NCBI GenBank assembly: GCA_934196075.1
Contig: CAKPVW010000010.1
Span: 1-55,165, forward strand
Source: an uncultured Anaerovibrio sp.
Lineage (GTDB): Bacteria; Bacillota; Negativicutes; Selenomonadales; Selenomonadaceae
Length of the DNA: 55,165 bases
Direction of reading: 5' to 3'
Position 1 is the stretch's first letter, and each line of letters starts with the position of its first letter. The notes beneath the pieces are model-generated. The model saw only the letters and a list, made by a program, of their open reading frames with translations, was not told the origin of the DNA and made no database searches. The translations under genes were made by a program, and so were the position numbers. Positions 7,743 to 18,600 of this stretch are shown here, piece by piece.

Positions 7743-9821
7743 TTAATTTTCCATAATATTCATAAATTGCTCCTGATATTGCAGCCGCAAGGCCGGCAAT
7801 ACCCTGCTCATATCTTCTGGCCTTTCCACTGAAGCCAGCGCTGCTTTTCTAGCCTGCAAAAGAATATCTATATCATGCTCTACATCAGCCATCTTTAAAT
7901 CTGGCAGGCCATGCTGCATGGAGCCAAAGAACTGTCCTGGCCCCCGTAACTTCAAATCTTCCTCTGCCAGCACAAAACCATCTGTGGTACTCTCCATAAT
8001 TTCCATTCGGCGCCGAGCGCTTTCAGTTTTACCATCTGATACCAAAATACAATAGGAGGCAAATTCACCTCGTCCAATACGGCCACGCAGCTGATGAAGC
8101 TGAGACAAGCCAAAGTGCTGGGCATGCTCCACTACCATAATGCTGGCATTGGGAACATTAACACCTACCTCAATAACTGTAGTAGCTACCAAAAGCTTAA
8201 TCTCTCCTTGGTAGAATTTCTCCATAATGGCTTCCTTTTCCTTCTGCTTCAGCTTGCCATGTACCATGCCGCATGGTATGCCTGCAAATATTCCCTGAGA
8301 CAATTCCTCATATACCTCCTGGGTTGAGGATAACTTACTTTCTTCTCTGGACTCTACCAGTGGACAAACTACATATGCCTGACGACCTTTGGCTATTTCC
8401 TCCAAAACAAATTTGTAAATCAACTCCCTACGATCACTGCCTCGCACAAAAGTACGTATAGGCTTACGACCTGGAGGAAGCTGATGAATCATCGAAATAT
8501 CCAAATCTCCATATACGGTCAAAGTTAGGGTACGAGGAATAGGAGTTGCTGTCATAACCAATACATCTGGCAATGCGTCTCCCTTTTGCTCCAGTAAAGC
8601 CCTTTGATTGATACCAAAACGATGCTGTTCATCTGTAATAGCCAATCCCAAGTCTGCAAACCGCACATCATCCTGAATCAAGGCATGGGTACCAATAACA
8701 ATATCAATCTCATGGTTGGCCAGTTTTTCATATATAGCACGGCGCTTGCCAATACTTAGACGACCAGATAATAGAGCTACCCTTATTCCCAGTGGCTCTA
8801 GTACGCGACAAAACTCATCATAATGCTGGTGAGCCAATATCTCTGTGGGAGCCATCAAGGCCCCCTGATAGCCGTTTTCAACTGTTTTCACCAGGGCCAG
8901 CATAGCCACTACTGTTTTACCTGAGCCTACATCACCCTGCAGCAACCGCCGCATGGGAATATATCTCTCCATGTCATTACAAATATCCTGCCAGGCCTTC
9001 TGCTGATCATTAGTCAGTTGAAAGGGCAAAGCCTGAAACAACCGCCGAACCAAATAGCCATTTACCCTGTGCTTGATGCCCTGTCTCTGCTCCTGACTCT
9101 GCTTCTTCAGCATCAGCAAACCACATTGAATTAAATACAACTCCTCAAAAGCCAAACGATATCTAGCTAATCTAAAAATCTGCTTATCCGAAGGATAATG
9201 GGCCTGGCAAAAGGACTGCCTTCTATCCAGTAAATTATACTGCTGGCAAATATCTGCCGATATTACCTCCTCCACCTCTAGCTGACCTTTCTGCAGCTCA
9301 TCTATAAGCTGTGCTGTAAGCTGTCTCATAAACTTTTGATTCAACTTATCCGTAATACCGTAGATGGGCAAAATGCCACATTTGTCTTCTGCAACATCTT
9401 CGCTGGTTAATATCTCCCAGGAAGAAATATTTTTCAAAGCCAAACTGCCCCTTCCGCCATAGGCATAGGCTGTTGTACCTGTTGCAAAAATTTTACGGCC
9501 TACCTTTAACCTGTTCTTGAGCATTTTCTGATTGAACCAATTAATTTGCAAATATCCTGATCCATCAGAAATAAAGACCGTCAAGACAGTCACCCGTCTC
9601 CTTGCGGCCTGATGCTCCTGAATACCCGTAATCACCCCTGATACAGTAACAGTTTCCCCAGCTCGCAAACAACCTATAGGCGTAATTATACTTTTATCCT
9701 CATAACTGCGAGGATAGTAAGTAAGCAAGTCAAATAGGGTGTAGATACCCATTTGCTGCAGCTGCTGCAGTTTTTTTGGGCCTACACCCTTTAATATGTC
9801 TATTGTATCCGCTAAATCCAT
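7743..9821 (-). CDS. recG: ATP-dependent DNA helicase RecG
   Basis: A 692-residue monomeric superfamily 2 helicase that reverses stalled forks and moves branched DNA. An N-terminal helix-hairpin-helix-like segment (LKGVGPKKLQQLQQ) leads into the OB-fold wedge domain (about 50-140). The motor follows, with Walker A GDVGSGKT (296-303), the DEQH box (397-400), MTATPIPRT (motif III) and the C-terminal helicase motifs including QLRGRIGRG. Length and motif order are normal for RecG. It starts 14 bases after the EIIA-like gene, so nitroreductase, EIIA-like gene and recG probably share a transcript. Confidence 0.95.
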   Translation of the reverse strand: MDLADTIDILKGVGPKKLQQLQQMGIYTLFDLLTYYPRSYEDKSIITPIGCLRAGETVTVSGVITGIQEHQAARRRVTVLTVFISDGSGYLQINWFNQKMLKNRLKVGRKIFATGTTAYAYGGRGSLALKNISSWEILTSEDVAEDKCGILPIYGITDKLNQKFMRQLTAQLIDELQKGQLEVEEVISADICQQYNLLDRRQSFCQAHYPSDKQIFRLARYRLAFEELYLIQCGLLMLKKQSQEQRQGIKHRVNGYLVRRLFQALPFQLTNDQQKAWQDICNDMERYIPMRRLLQGDVGSGKTVVAMLALVKTVENGYQGALMAPTEILAHQHYDEFCRVLEPLGIRVALLSGRLSIGKRRAIYEKLANHEIDIVIGTHALIQDDVRFADLGLAITDEQHRFGINQRALLEQKGDALPDVLVMTATPIPRTLTLTVYGDLDISMIHQLPPGRKPIRTFVRGSDRRELIYKFVLEEIAKGRQAYVVCPLVESREESKLSSTQEVYEELSQGIFAGIPCGMVHGKLKQKEKEAIMEKFYQGEIKLLVATTVIEVGVNVPNASIMVVEHAQHFGLSQLHQLRGRIGRGEFASYCILVSDGKTESARRRMEIMESTTDGFVLAEEDLKLRGPGQFFGSMQHGLPDLKMADVEHDIDILLQARKAALASVERPEDMSRVLPALRLQYQEQFMNIMEN

Positions 9822-9835
9822 ATTCCCACAATCTC

Positions 9836-10549
9836 CTAATGGCCAATAAACATAGCAATGCTAACAAAAATCACCACCATAAGAGCAGTCAGAGCTACAA
9901 ATCCGCCAATAAGCTTGGGCCAGTTTTTCTTATCCTTCAAAAATTCCATGGCATCATTTTCGCTAGAAACTGTCGCTGTATTCTTCGCCGGAGCCTCGGT
10001 GTTCTGCTTTGGTACATCTGATTGCTCACCAGATTCCTGCTGCCTTTGACTTGCTTCATATCTTTCCTTAGCAGCCACATCTATTACCGTCATAACGGCA
10101 CCTGAACCAGCCTGAACATGACCACTAGCCGGCTCTATTTTCTTGCCATCTAAACCGCCGCAAATAATAATCGGTGTAATTATATTAACACCTCTTTCCT
10201 TTAATTTGCCTAAGTCAAATTCTGCAATCATATCACCAGCCTGAACCCTGTCATGCACCTTGATATGCACAACACAGCAGTCTTTTTGCATCTTGCTGTC
10301 TACTCCTAGATGTACCAAAATTTCCAGGCCATCATCTGTGGTAAAGCCAAAGGCATGTTTATCATCAGAAACTACAGTAACATAACCATTAACAGGACTG
10401 AACATTGTGCCATCCTCTGGCACAATGGCCACTCCATCTCCCATCATTCTTTCTGCATAAATGGGATCAGGTACCTGACTCAAATCCACAACACTGCCAC
10501 TCATTGGTGCAAATATAGAAATACTGTAACGATTGTCCCCCATAATCAT
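9836..10549 (-). CDS. EIIA-Glc (Crr)-like protein with a C-terminal membrane anchor
   Basis: Residues 1-150 form a complete glucose-type PTS EIIA domain: FAPMSGSVVDLSQVPDP, the support histidine H65 in KHAFGF and the phosphoacceptor histidine H80 in EILVHLGVDS. A Ser/Gln/Asn/Thr-rich linker (about 155-200) follows, ending in one hydrophobic segment (about 212-236). EIIA-Glc normally is a soluble protein or a domain fused to EIICB. A stand-alone EIIA tethered to the membrane is unusual and could act on a membrane transporter or cyclase. No PTS permease, HPr or EI gene lies nearby. The ATG at 10543 (third codon) has a better-spaced AGGG than the first ATG and may be the real start. Confidence 0.8.
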   Translation of the reverse strand: MIMGDNRYSISIFAPMSGSVVDLSQVPDPIYAERMMGDGVAIVPEDGTMFSPVNGYVTVVSDDKHAFGFTTDDGLEILVHLGVDSKMQKDCCVVHIKVHDRVQAGDMIAEFDLGKLKERGVNIITPIIICGGLDGKKIEPASGHVQAGSGAVMTVIDVAAKERYEASQRQQESGEQSDVPKQNTEAPAKNTATVSSENDAMEFLKDKKNWPKLIGGFVALTALMVVIFVSIAMFIGH

Positions 10550-10561
10550 TCACCCTAATCT

Positions 10562-11302
10562 CTATTTATTCTTGCCTGTATGGGCTGCATAAACAACAAA
10601 CTCCTGCTCGCCATCTAATCCCAGCAGACTATTTAACTCAACATCATTGAAATGACCAATAGCACAAGTACCTACATCAATAGTATAACCTGCTAAATAC
10701 AAATTCTGACATACATGTCCTGCATCTATATATAGATATTGCAGCGCCCTGCCTCCAAAGGCGTATTCCATACGCTCCAACACTGCTGCCCACATAAAGG
10801 TAACAGCAGATTGATTATACATATTCACCTTATTAAAGCCAGCAGCCAGCTTTTCCTTTACCTGCCCTCCCAGCTCTATAGGTAATAAAGCGTGCTCCAA
10901 AGCTAGGAATCTATATAGACCAGGCTCCAATCCTTCCACTTTGTCAATATAAAGATAAGTTTCAAAGGCATTGCGAGCACCAGCTGATGGCACAGTTCTC
11001 TTGGTGGCACCACCCTGCAGCACCATCTTTACTCCCTGTGTACACCAAAGCAAATAGCTTAACTCCTTCATGGTCAAGGGAACCTGACTATAATCTCGCA
11101 CTGTAGAACGCAGCTCCATTAACTCCAAAAAGCTTACCTGATGATCCTCCAAAAAATCTGGCTCAGGCAAAGGAATCAGCTGCGCCTCTGGCGGATATGG
11201 CTTCTGAATAGGAGGTGCTCCTAGATGTTCTACCTTTGCTGTATGTAAATTATTTTTTACCAAACCATTTTCTTGAAATCTATGAAACAACTCCCAATCC
11301 AT
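10562..11302 (-). CDS. SagB-type nitroreductase-family oxidoreductase
   Basis: A 246-residue flavin-dependent nitroreductase-fold protein. Family marks are RSTVRDYSQVPLTMKELSYLLW (about 66-87), PSAGARNAFETYLYI (FMN contacts) and GYTIDVGTCAIGHFND near the C-terminus. It resembles SagB-type dehydrogenases, some of which oxidise azolines in peptide natural products, while many others are free-standing reductases. No YcaO cyclodehydratase or precursor peptide is visible, so a peptide-modification role is not supported. Its ATG follows GGCGGGGAAA. It heads a run with the EIIA-like gene and recG. Confidence 0.8.
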   Translation of the reverse strand: MDWELFHRFQENGLVKNNLHTAKVEHLGAPPIQKPYPPEAQLIPLPEPDFLEDHQVSFLELMELRSTVRDYSQVPLTMKELSYLLWCTQGVKMVLQGGATKRTVPSAGARNAFETYLYIDKVEGLEPGLYRFLALEHALLPIELGGQVKEKLAAGFNKVNMYNQSAVTFMWAAVLERMEYAFGGRALQYLYIDAGHVCQNLYLAGYTIDVGTCAIGHFNDVELNSLLGLDGEQEFVVYAAHTGKNK

Positions 11303-11368
11303 AGCTTTCCCCGCCTTTCTCTATATCTATAAAACTAGCTATTAACAAAATTCCATTACTGCATTTAC

Positions 11369-11396
11369 ATTATAACAAAAATTATTCTTCTATAAA
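11369..11396 (-). promoter_or_regulatory. Likely promoter for the nitroreductase-recG run
   Basis: The minus strand has TTTATA (11396-11391), a 16-base spacer and TATAAT (11374-11369) about 65 bases before the ATG at 11302. The -35 is weak. Confidence 0.45.
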
Positions 11397-11399
11397 AGT

Positions 11400-11437
11400 T
11401 AAAAATAGCGGATAGACCGAAGCCCTTCCGCTATTTT
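11400..11437 (-). terminator. Rho-independent terminator after secF
   Basis: Perfect 11-bp arms AAAATAGCGGA/TCCGCTATTTT (11402-11412 and 11427-11437) enclose a 14-base loop and are followed on the minus strand by TTAACTTTT. It ends the tgt-secF operon. Confidence 0.8.
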
Positions 11438-11447
11438 GCCAAGCTAA

Positions 11448-12374
11448 TTAAATTTTTTTGGCTGGAAATCTGTTTTTCAACACAACCCACAGTGGGCTGG
11501 CTACAAAAATAGAAGAATAAGAACCACTGAAGAAACCTACCAGCAATGCAAAGGAGAAATCTTTGGTGGTATCTCCTCCGAAGAAGTACAGGGCAAAGGT
11601 GGTGAACAACACTGTAAATACCGTGTACAGAGAACGGGTCAAAGTCTGATAGATACTACGATTGGCCAGCTCATTCAAATCCCCGCCTCTCTTGAAGTGA
11701 AGGCGCTGATTTTCACGAATACGATCAAAAATAACAATGGTATCATTGATGGAATAACCGATAATAGTCAGAATAGCTGCTACAAAGCTGGAATCTACCT
11801 GCTTCTGCAGGAAGGAGAATACTGACAATACAATCAATACATCATGTATCAAAGTCAGAATCGCCGCTACACCAAAACGCCATTCAAAGCGATAGGACAC
11901 ATAAAGGATAATCAAAATCCAAGAAATAACTGTAGCCATCAGGGCATCTGTTATCAGCTCACCACCGATGGTGGCACCAACTTTTTCCTCACGGAGAACG
12001 GTGTAATCGCCTATCTCTTCCTTCAAGCTGGACATAACAGCCTTACGTTCATTCTCCTCCAAATCCATGGTACGAATCATAACATCTTTGGATGCCTCTA
12101 CATTGCTGACATCACCAGACAGCTGAATAGTAGCATTATCCAAATTGTATTCTCTCAATACATCACGAACCTGAGGCAGAGTAACCTCCTGCTGAAATTC
12201 CATTTCAATAATAGTACCGCCGGTAAAATCAATACCAAAGTTAAAGCCCTTGGTAAACATGCAGAAAATACCAGGAATAATAACCAGCAGAGAAATAGCA
12301 AACCAAAGCTTGGAACGCTTCAATATATCAAAGCGAATCTTGGGCAGATTCTGCTGTACCTTCATCTTAGCCAA
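11448..12374 (-). CDS. secF: Protein translocase subunit SecF
   Basis: A 308-residue inner membrane protein of the SecDF RND-type accessory complex, which uses the proton gradient to pull exported proteins. It shows an N-terminal membrane helix, FNFGIDFTGGTIIEM (the FTGG signature) and then five membrane helices with the conserved IIGYSINDTIVIFDRIRE segment. The start is TTG at 12374 with AGGTGA six bases before it, and it overlaps the secD stop by eight bases, so translation is coupled. An ATG four codons in (12365) is the alternative. It is the last gene before the terminator. Confidence 0.93.
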   Translation of the reverse strand: MAKMKVQQNLPKIRFDILKRSKLWFAISLLVIIPGIFCMFTKGFNFGIDFTGGTIIEMEFQQEVTLPQVRDVLREYNLDNATIQLSGDVSNVEASKDVMIRTMDLEENERKAVMSSLKEEIGDYTVLREEKVGATIGGELITDALMATVISWILIILYVSYRFEWRFGVAAILTLIHDVLIVLSVFSFLQKQVDSSFVAAILTIIGYSINDTIVIFDRIRENQRLHFKRGGDLNELANRSIYQTLTRSLYTVFTVLFTTFALYFFGGDTTKDFSFALLVGFFSGSYSSIFVASPLWVVLKNRFPAKKI

Positions 12375-13614
12375 GCTGCTTCACCTCTTTCTCTACCTGT
12401 GGCTTCTTGTTGATACCATATACCCACGGATTCTTGATTACATTGGCAGCAATCAGATTCTTGGTCATAAATTGAGTCAATGTAATGGCAGTAAACATAG
12501 AAATAATAACACCAAGACCAAGGGTAATGGCAAAACCACGAATACTGCCTGTACCGAAGCAGAACAGTACAGCAGAAGCAATAATGGTGGTAATATTGGA
12601 GTCGAAAATAGTGGTAAAGGCTCTAGAGAAACCTGCATCCATGGACAAGCGCAGAGTCTTGCCGCTAAGATATTCCTCCTTAAAATGCTCAAATATCAAC
12701 ACGTTAGCATCTACAGCCATACCAATGGACAGAATAATACCTGCTACGCCTGGCAAGGTCAAGGTAGCATCCAGCAGCTTCAGCACAAACAGCAGAATGA
12801 CAACATAGGCCATCAAGCTAATATCAGCCACAACACCGGAGAGACGATAGAACAAAGCCATAAACAGTACAACTGCACCAAGACCGATAGTAAAGGCAAA
12901 AACAGATTTATCCTTGGAATCCTGACCAAGAGTAGGACCTACGGTGCGTGTCTCAATAATATTTACCTTGACAGGCAAGGAACCACTTCTCAGAAGGATA
13001 GCCAAATTATGAGCCTCCTCCAAAGTCTTATTACCAGTAATAACAGCCTTGCCGCCAGTAATAGGCTCATTAACACGAGGTGCAGTCAATACCTCACCAT
13101 CCAACAGAATAGCAATGGTACGGCCTACATTCTGGCTGGTAAGGGCAGCAAATTTCTCTGCTCCCTCTGGACTAAATTCCAGGCCTACCACATTCTGTCC
13201 CTGCTGATCTGTCTGCTCTCTGGCATCCTTCAAATCAGTACCGGTGAGAACGGTTTCCCCCTCCTCATTTTTGAACTCCAGCATGGCTGTCTTGCCAATA
13301 ACCTGAATAGCCTTGTCTGGGTCCTTGATACCAGGCAGCTCAATAATAATGCGGCGTTCACCCTGACGCTGTACAATAGGCTCCGCCAAGCCCAACTCGT
13401 TGACACGCTTTTCCATAATGCGCACCACACGCTCCATGGCATCCTCATTAACAGTGGCTTCAGGAGTATCTTCTGCCTCCAACACCACATGAGTACCACC
13501 CTGCAAGTCCAAACCCTGACGAATGGACATTGCCAGAGGGCTGACAAAGGTGAAGAATACAGCAACAATAATTACAACTGCTGCCAGAAGCTTCAGCAAA
13601 CTGTCTTTCCTCAA
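12367..13614 (-). CDS. secD: Protein translocase subunit SecD
   Basis: A 415-residue six-helix membrane protein, partner of SecF. An N-terminal membrane helix precedes RQGLDLQGGTHVVLEA (the LDLQGG signature), then the periplasmic P1 region with VQRQGERRIIIELPG, and a C-terminal RND domain with VDANVLIFEHFKEE. The start must be TTG at 13614, because no other start lies before the first membrane helix. It directly abuts the cyclo-ligase stop codon. The usual tgt-yajC-secD-secF order is altered: a folate enzyme takes the place of yajC. Confidence 0.93.
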   Translation of the reverse strand: MRKDSLLKLLAAVVIIVAVFFTFVSPLAMSIRQGLDLQGGTHVVLEAEDTPEATVNEDAMERVVRIMEKRVNELGLAEPIVQRQGERRIIIELPGIKDPDKAIQVIGKTAMLEFKNEEGETVLTGTDLKDAREQTDQQGQNVVGLEFSPEGAEKFAALTSQNVGRTIAILLDGEVLTAPRVNEPITGGKAVITGNKTLEEAHNLAILLRSGSLPVKVNIIETRTVGPTLGQDSKDKSVFAFTIGLGAVVLFMALFYRLSGVVADISLMAYVVILLFVLKLLDATLTLPGVAGIILSIGMAVDANVLIFEHFKEEYLSGKTLRLSMDAGFSRAFTTIFDSNITTIIASAVLFCFGTGSIRGFAITLGLGVIISMFTAITLTQFMTKNLIAANVIKNPWVYGINKKPQVEKEVKQLG

Positions 13615-14190
13615 CTACCTCAAATCCTCTCTTGTATAAATTTTGTTTTCGGTAAATATATAATCTACCTGCTGGTCATGCTCCTCTACAGGCAGGTGGT
13701 CAAAAATCTGACATGCATAAGCCAGAGCCACCCTGCTAACGGAGGTATTTTGCAAAAAACGGTCATAAAAACCGCCTCCCATACCAATACGTCGGCCAGC
13801 TGCATCAAATGCCGTTCCCGGCACAATCACCAAATCAATCGCATTTCCCAACAGAAAACGCTGTTTGTTCTCTGGCACCGTGGGAATATCATATATTCCT
13901 GGTACCAAATCCTCTATCTTATTCAAAACCGCTGCCTCCATTACTCCTTGGGCAGCATCTGTAATATAAGGCACCGACAGTTGTTTTCCTTCAGCCAACA
14001 CTCTTTGGAGGATATCCATGGTATGCACCTCATCCTCTGAACCCACATAGCAGAAAATTGATTTAGACTGTTGAAATAAAATACTATTACACAAGCTCTC
14101 TCCTATCAATCTGCTTTTGGCAACTCTCTGCTGAGCCTCTAGATCTCGTCTGGCTAATAACCCTTGACGCCTCATAGCTTTTTTATTCAT
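13615..14190 (-). CDS. 5-formyltetrahydrofolate cyclo-ligase
   Basis: A 191-residue enzyme that converts 5-formyl-THF to 5,10-methenyl-THF with ATP, returning a folate storage or by-product form to the C1 pool. The family signature is DLVIVPGTAFDAAGRRIGMGGG...YDR (about 130-155), with an N-terminal basic helix containing the nucleotide-contacting RRQ. Length is typical. It sits 12 bases after tgt and abuts secD, so it is embedded in the tgt-secDF operon. Folate enzymes fhs, folD and metF lie about 10 kb away. Confidence 0.88.
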   Translation of the reverse strand: MNKKAMRRQGLLARRDLEAQQRVAKSRLIGESLCNSILFQQSKSIFCYVGSEDEVHTMDILQRVLAEGKQLSVPYITDAAQGVMEAAVLNKIEDLVPGIYDIPTVPENKQRFLLGNAIDLVIVPGTAFDAAGRRIGMGGGFYDRFLQNTSVSRVALAYACQIFDHLPVEEHDQQVDYIFTENKIYTREDLR

Positions 14191-14202
14191 AACAAAACTC
14201 TA

Positions 14203-15345
<1,143 letters not shown>

Positions 15346-15382
15346 TCACTTTCATCCAAATTTCACATAACTTAACTGTTCT

Positions 15383-15411
15383 ATGATAACATAAATTTAC
15401 TTTTCTTTCAA
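15383..15411 (-). promoter_or_regulatory. Promoter for tgt operon
   Basis: The minus strand has TTGAAA (15411-15406), a 17-base spacer and TATCAT (15388-15383), 47 bases before the tgt TTG. Confidence 0.55.
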
Positions 15412-15428
15412 TGGTGAAAGAATGTCCC

Positions 15429-15608
15429 TCAATAGCAAAACTGCTGTGCATCAGGAGCATCTGACTCCAATACCTGTATCTCCAACTGAGATTCCGATTG
15501 ATTGGCCTTGGCAGGACGGATTCTATTCAAAAACCCCTCCCTATCCAGACGCTGCATAATTTTATCTGCTTCCTGACGATTGCCAGCTACAAAAATTGAT
15601 ACCCACAT
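15429..15608 (-). CDS. Small conserved-looking protein downstream of dnaE
   Basis: About 59 residues from the ATG at 15608 (MWVSIFVAGNRQEADKIMQR), with GGGAGG 11 bases upstream; a TTG two codons earlier is nearer to that site. The pattern, a short strand followed by an amphipathic helix, then RIRPA and a second strand ending EIQVLESDAPDAQQF, resembles small DUF2007-like signal-transducing domains. It begins 20 bases after the dnaE stop and is probably co-transcribed with it. The function is unknown. Confidence 0.6.
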   Translation of the reverse strand: MWVSIFVAGNRQEADKIMQRLDREGFLNRIRPAKANQSESQLEIQVLESDAPDAQQFCY

Positions 15609-15628
15609 AGTCAATACATCCTCCCAAA

Positions 15629-18600
15629 TCACCTTTGCCGGATATTTTCCTCTCCCAGCAATTTTTTTATTTTATCCACCGCTTCCTGAGAGCCATCCAG
15701 CCAATATTTTTTCTCATTCATGGTCAATTTTTTTGTACCATAATAATAAATATAAACTACGCAATTTCCGTGATGCTGCTGGAAGATCTCCTGCAACCCC
15801 TGATATATTTCAGGCTTTTCCTGATCAGGCCGCAGGGCAATATAATAGTCCGGCAAATACTCATCCATGGAAATAATGCTATCTGCAATAAACTGTATTC
15901 TATCCCGTTCATCATCACTAAAATCAACCCGACCAATAATAACCACCGCTGTATCAGGCTCGGTATTGTGCATAGCTGGATAAAATACCTTGGGAAAAAC
16001 CACAACACGAATATTATGACTATAATCCTCCAAACGCAGGAAGCACATCATATCTCCCTTTTTCGTAGTACGGCGGGTACATTCCCTAATAATACCTGCC
16101 AACTTAATCTTCTTTTTATCAGGTATCTGCCCCTCAACCACCTTGCTAATAGGTGTCAAGCCTGATATTTTATCTCGATACTTGTCCAAGGGATGTCCAG
16201 TAATATAAAAACCTGTTATTTCCTTTTCCCAGCCCAACAACACCTCTGGCAAAGCCTCAGGAATATCCGGCAGCTTGATTTCAGCCGCCTCTTGCACCTC
16301 TTCCTCGCCAAATAAACCTAGCTGGCCTGTAGCCTGCTCCTTTTGCAGGGCCATGGCAGAATCCACCACTCTAGCGGCCACATGCAGAAGCTGAGAACGT
16401 CGATAGCCCAGGGAATCAAAACAGCCACACCGAATAAAATTTTCTATATGTCTCTTGTTAATGGCATGCATATCCACACGGGTACAAAAATCCATCAAAG
16501 AAGTAAAGGGCCCATTTTGCTCCCGTTCCTCCACCATTACAGACAGAGCACCCTCCCCCACATTTTTGATAGCCGCAAGGCCAAATCTAATAGCATCTTT
16601 ATCAACACTAAAATTAACCTGGCTGGCATTTATATCCGGTGGCAGCACCTGAATCCCCATACGGCGGCACTGCTCTATATAGCTGCTAACCTTGTCTGTA
16701 TTATCCATAATGCTAGTCAGCATAGCTGCCATGAATTCCGCTGGATAATTTGCCTTCAAATACGCTGTTTGCCAAGCCACCCAGGCATAGGCGGCACTAT
16801 GAGATTTATTGAAGCCATAATCGGCAAAATGCGTCAATAAATCAAATATTTCTACAGCCAGATTATCATCAATGCCTCTTTCTGCTGTGCCCTTGAGGAA
16901 ATTTTCCTTTTGAGCCATTAGAATAGCTGCCTTTTTCTTGCCCATAGCACGGCGCAGCAAATCTGCCTGGCCCAAACTAAATCCTGCCAGCACCTGCACA
17001 ATCTGCATAACCTGCTCCTGATACAACACCACACCAAAAGTTTCCTTCAAAATTGGCTCCAACAAAGGATGCTTATATATCACCTCTTTTTCCCCATGAC
17101 GTCCCTTGATAAAATCATCCACCATGCCGCTGCCCAAAGGACCTGGCCGATATAATGCCACCAGGGGAATCAAATCCGTAAAACCCTCTGGCTTTAAATC
17201 CTGCATAATTCTGGTCATGCCGGAGGATTCCATCTGGAATACCGCACTAGTACCACCAGCACAAAGCATAGCACAGGTCTTAGCATCTTTATGGGGAATC
17301 TTGCGTAAATCTATATCTATGTTATGGGATTTTTTGATATTTTTTACAGCATCATCCATAACAGTCAAGGTTCTCAGGCCTAAAAAGTCCATTTTCAGCA
17401 GCCCAAGCTCCTCTACCAGATCCTTTTCAAACTGAGTAACCAGCGCGCCATCAGCAATCATCACAGGCATATAGTCTGTAATAGGATTCCTCGCAATTAC
17501 CACCCCAGCAGCATGCTTACCGCAGTTACGCCGCAGGCCTTCTACCCGTCTAGCCATGTCTACCAGACGCTGAACGTTCACATCCTCGTCGTACATCTGC
17601 CTAAAGGCTGCTACAGTCTCCAACACCCCATCCAGTGTAACCTTAGGGCCTGACGGTATGAGCTTGGCTACCTTATCAGCCTCAGCATAGGGCATCCCCA
17701 TGGCTCTAGCCACATCCCTAATGGCATTTTTGGCCTTTAGGGTACCAAAAGTAATAATCTGACTAACATGATCTTCACCATAACGGTGCTTTACATACTC
17801 GATAACCTCTTCTCGCCGTACATAGCAAAAATCAATATCAATATCTGGCATGGTAACCCGCTCTGGATTCAAAAAACGTTCAAAAAGCAAATCGTATTCC
17901 AAGGGATCCAAATCCGTAATCCCTAGGGCATAAGCAACTATGCTACCTGCTGCCGAGCCTCGTCCTGGACCTACAGGAATCTTGACACTGCGGGCATAAT
18001 TAATAAAATCCCAGACAATCAAAAAATAACTGTCAAACCCCATGCTGTGAATAACTCCCAGCTCATATTCCAGCCGCTGTTTTACCTCCGGTGTAATCTC
18101 ATCATATTTCTCTGGCAGATTGTCCTCGCATAACTTGCGCAGATACATTTCATCCGTCATTCCCTCTGGCAAAGGAAACAAAGGTAAATGGCGATGATCG
18201 AAATCAAATTCTACATGACAGCGAGAGGCAATCTTTACTGAATTAGCGATAGCCTCTGGATAATCCCTAAAAATACCTGCCATTTCTTCTGGGGATTTGA
18301 GATAATAATCATCACTGGAAAAAGTCATTCTATTGGGATCATCCAAATTTTTGCCAGTCTGAATACAAAGAAGCACCTCATGGAACTCACTATCCTCTTT
18401 TTTTAGATAATGAGCATCATTGGTAGCCACCAATCCCAAATTGTATTTTCTGGCTAAGGGAATAATCCCATCCATGGCAATTTTTTCCTCAGCCATACCA
18501 TGATTCTGAATCTCTATAAAATAATTTTCTGGTCCAAAAATATCCAAATATTCCTGCAAGGCTTTTTCAGCTCTGTACATATCTCCCCGAATAATCCAAG

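Noticed and set aside
10562..11302. SagB as part of a modified-peptide gene cluster
   Set aside because: No YcaO, precursor peptide or exporter genes next to it; neighbours are recG and an EIIA-like gene.
12250..14040. A 596-codon open frame on the plus strand across secF/secD and the cyclo-ligase
   Set aside because: It is antisense to genes with clear family motifs, has a low-complexity His/Asn/Ser/Gln-rich sequence and no ribosome binding site.
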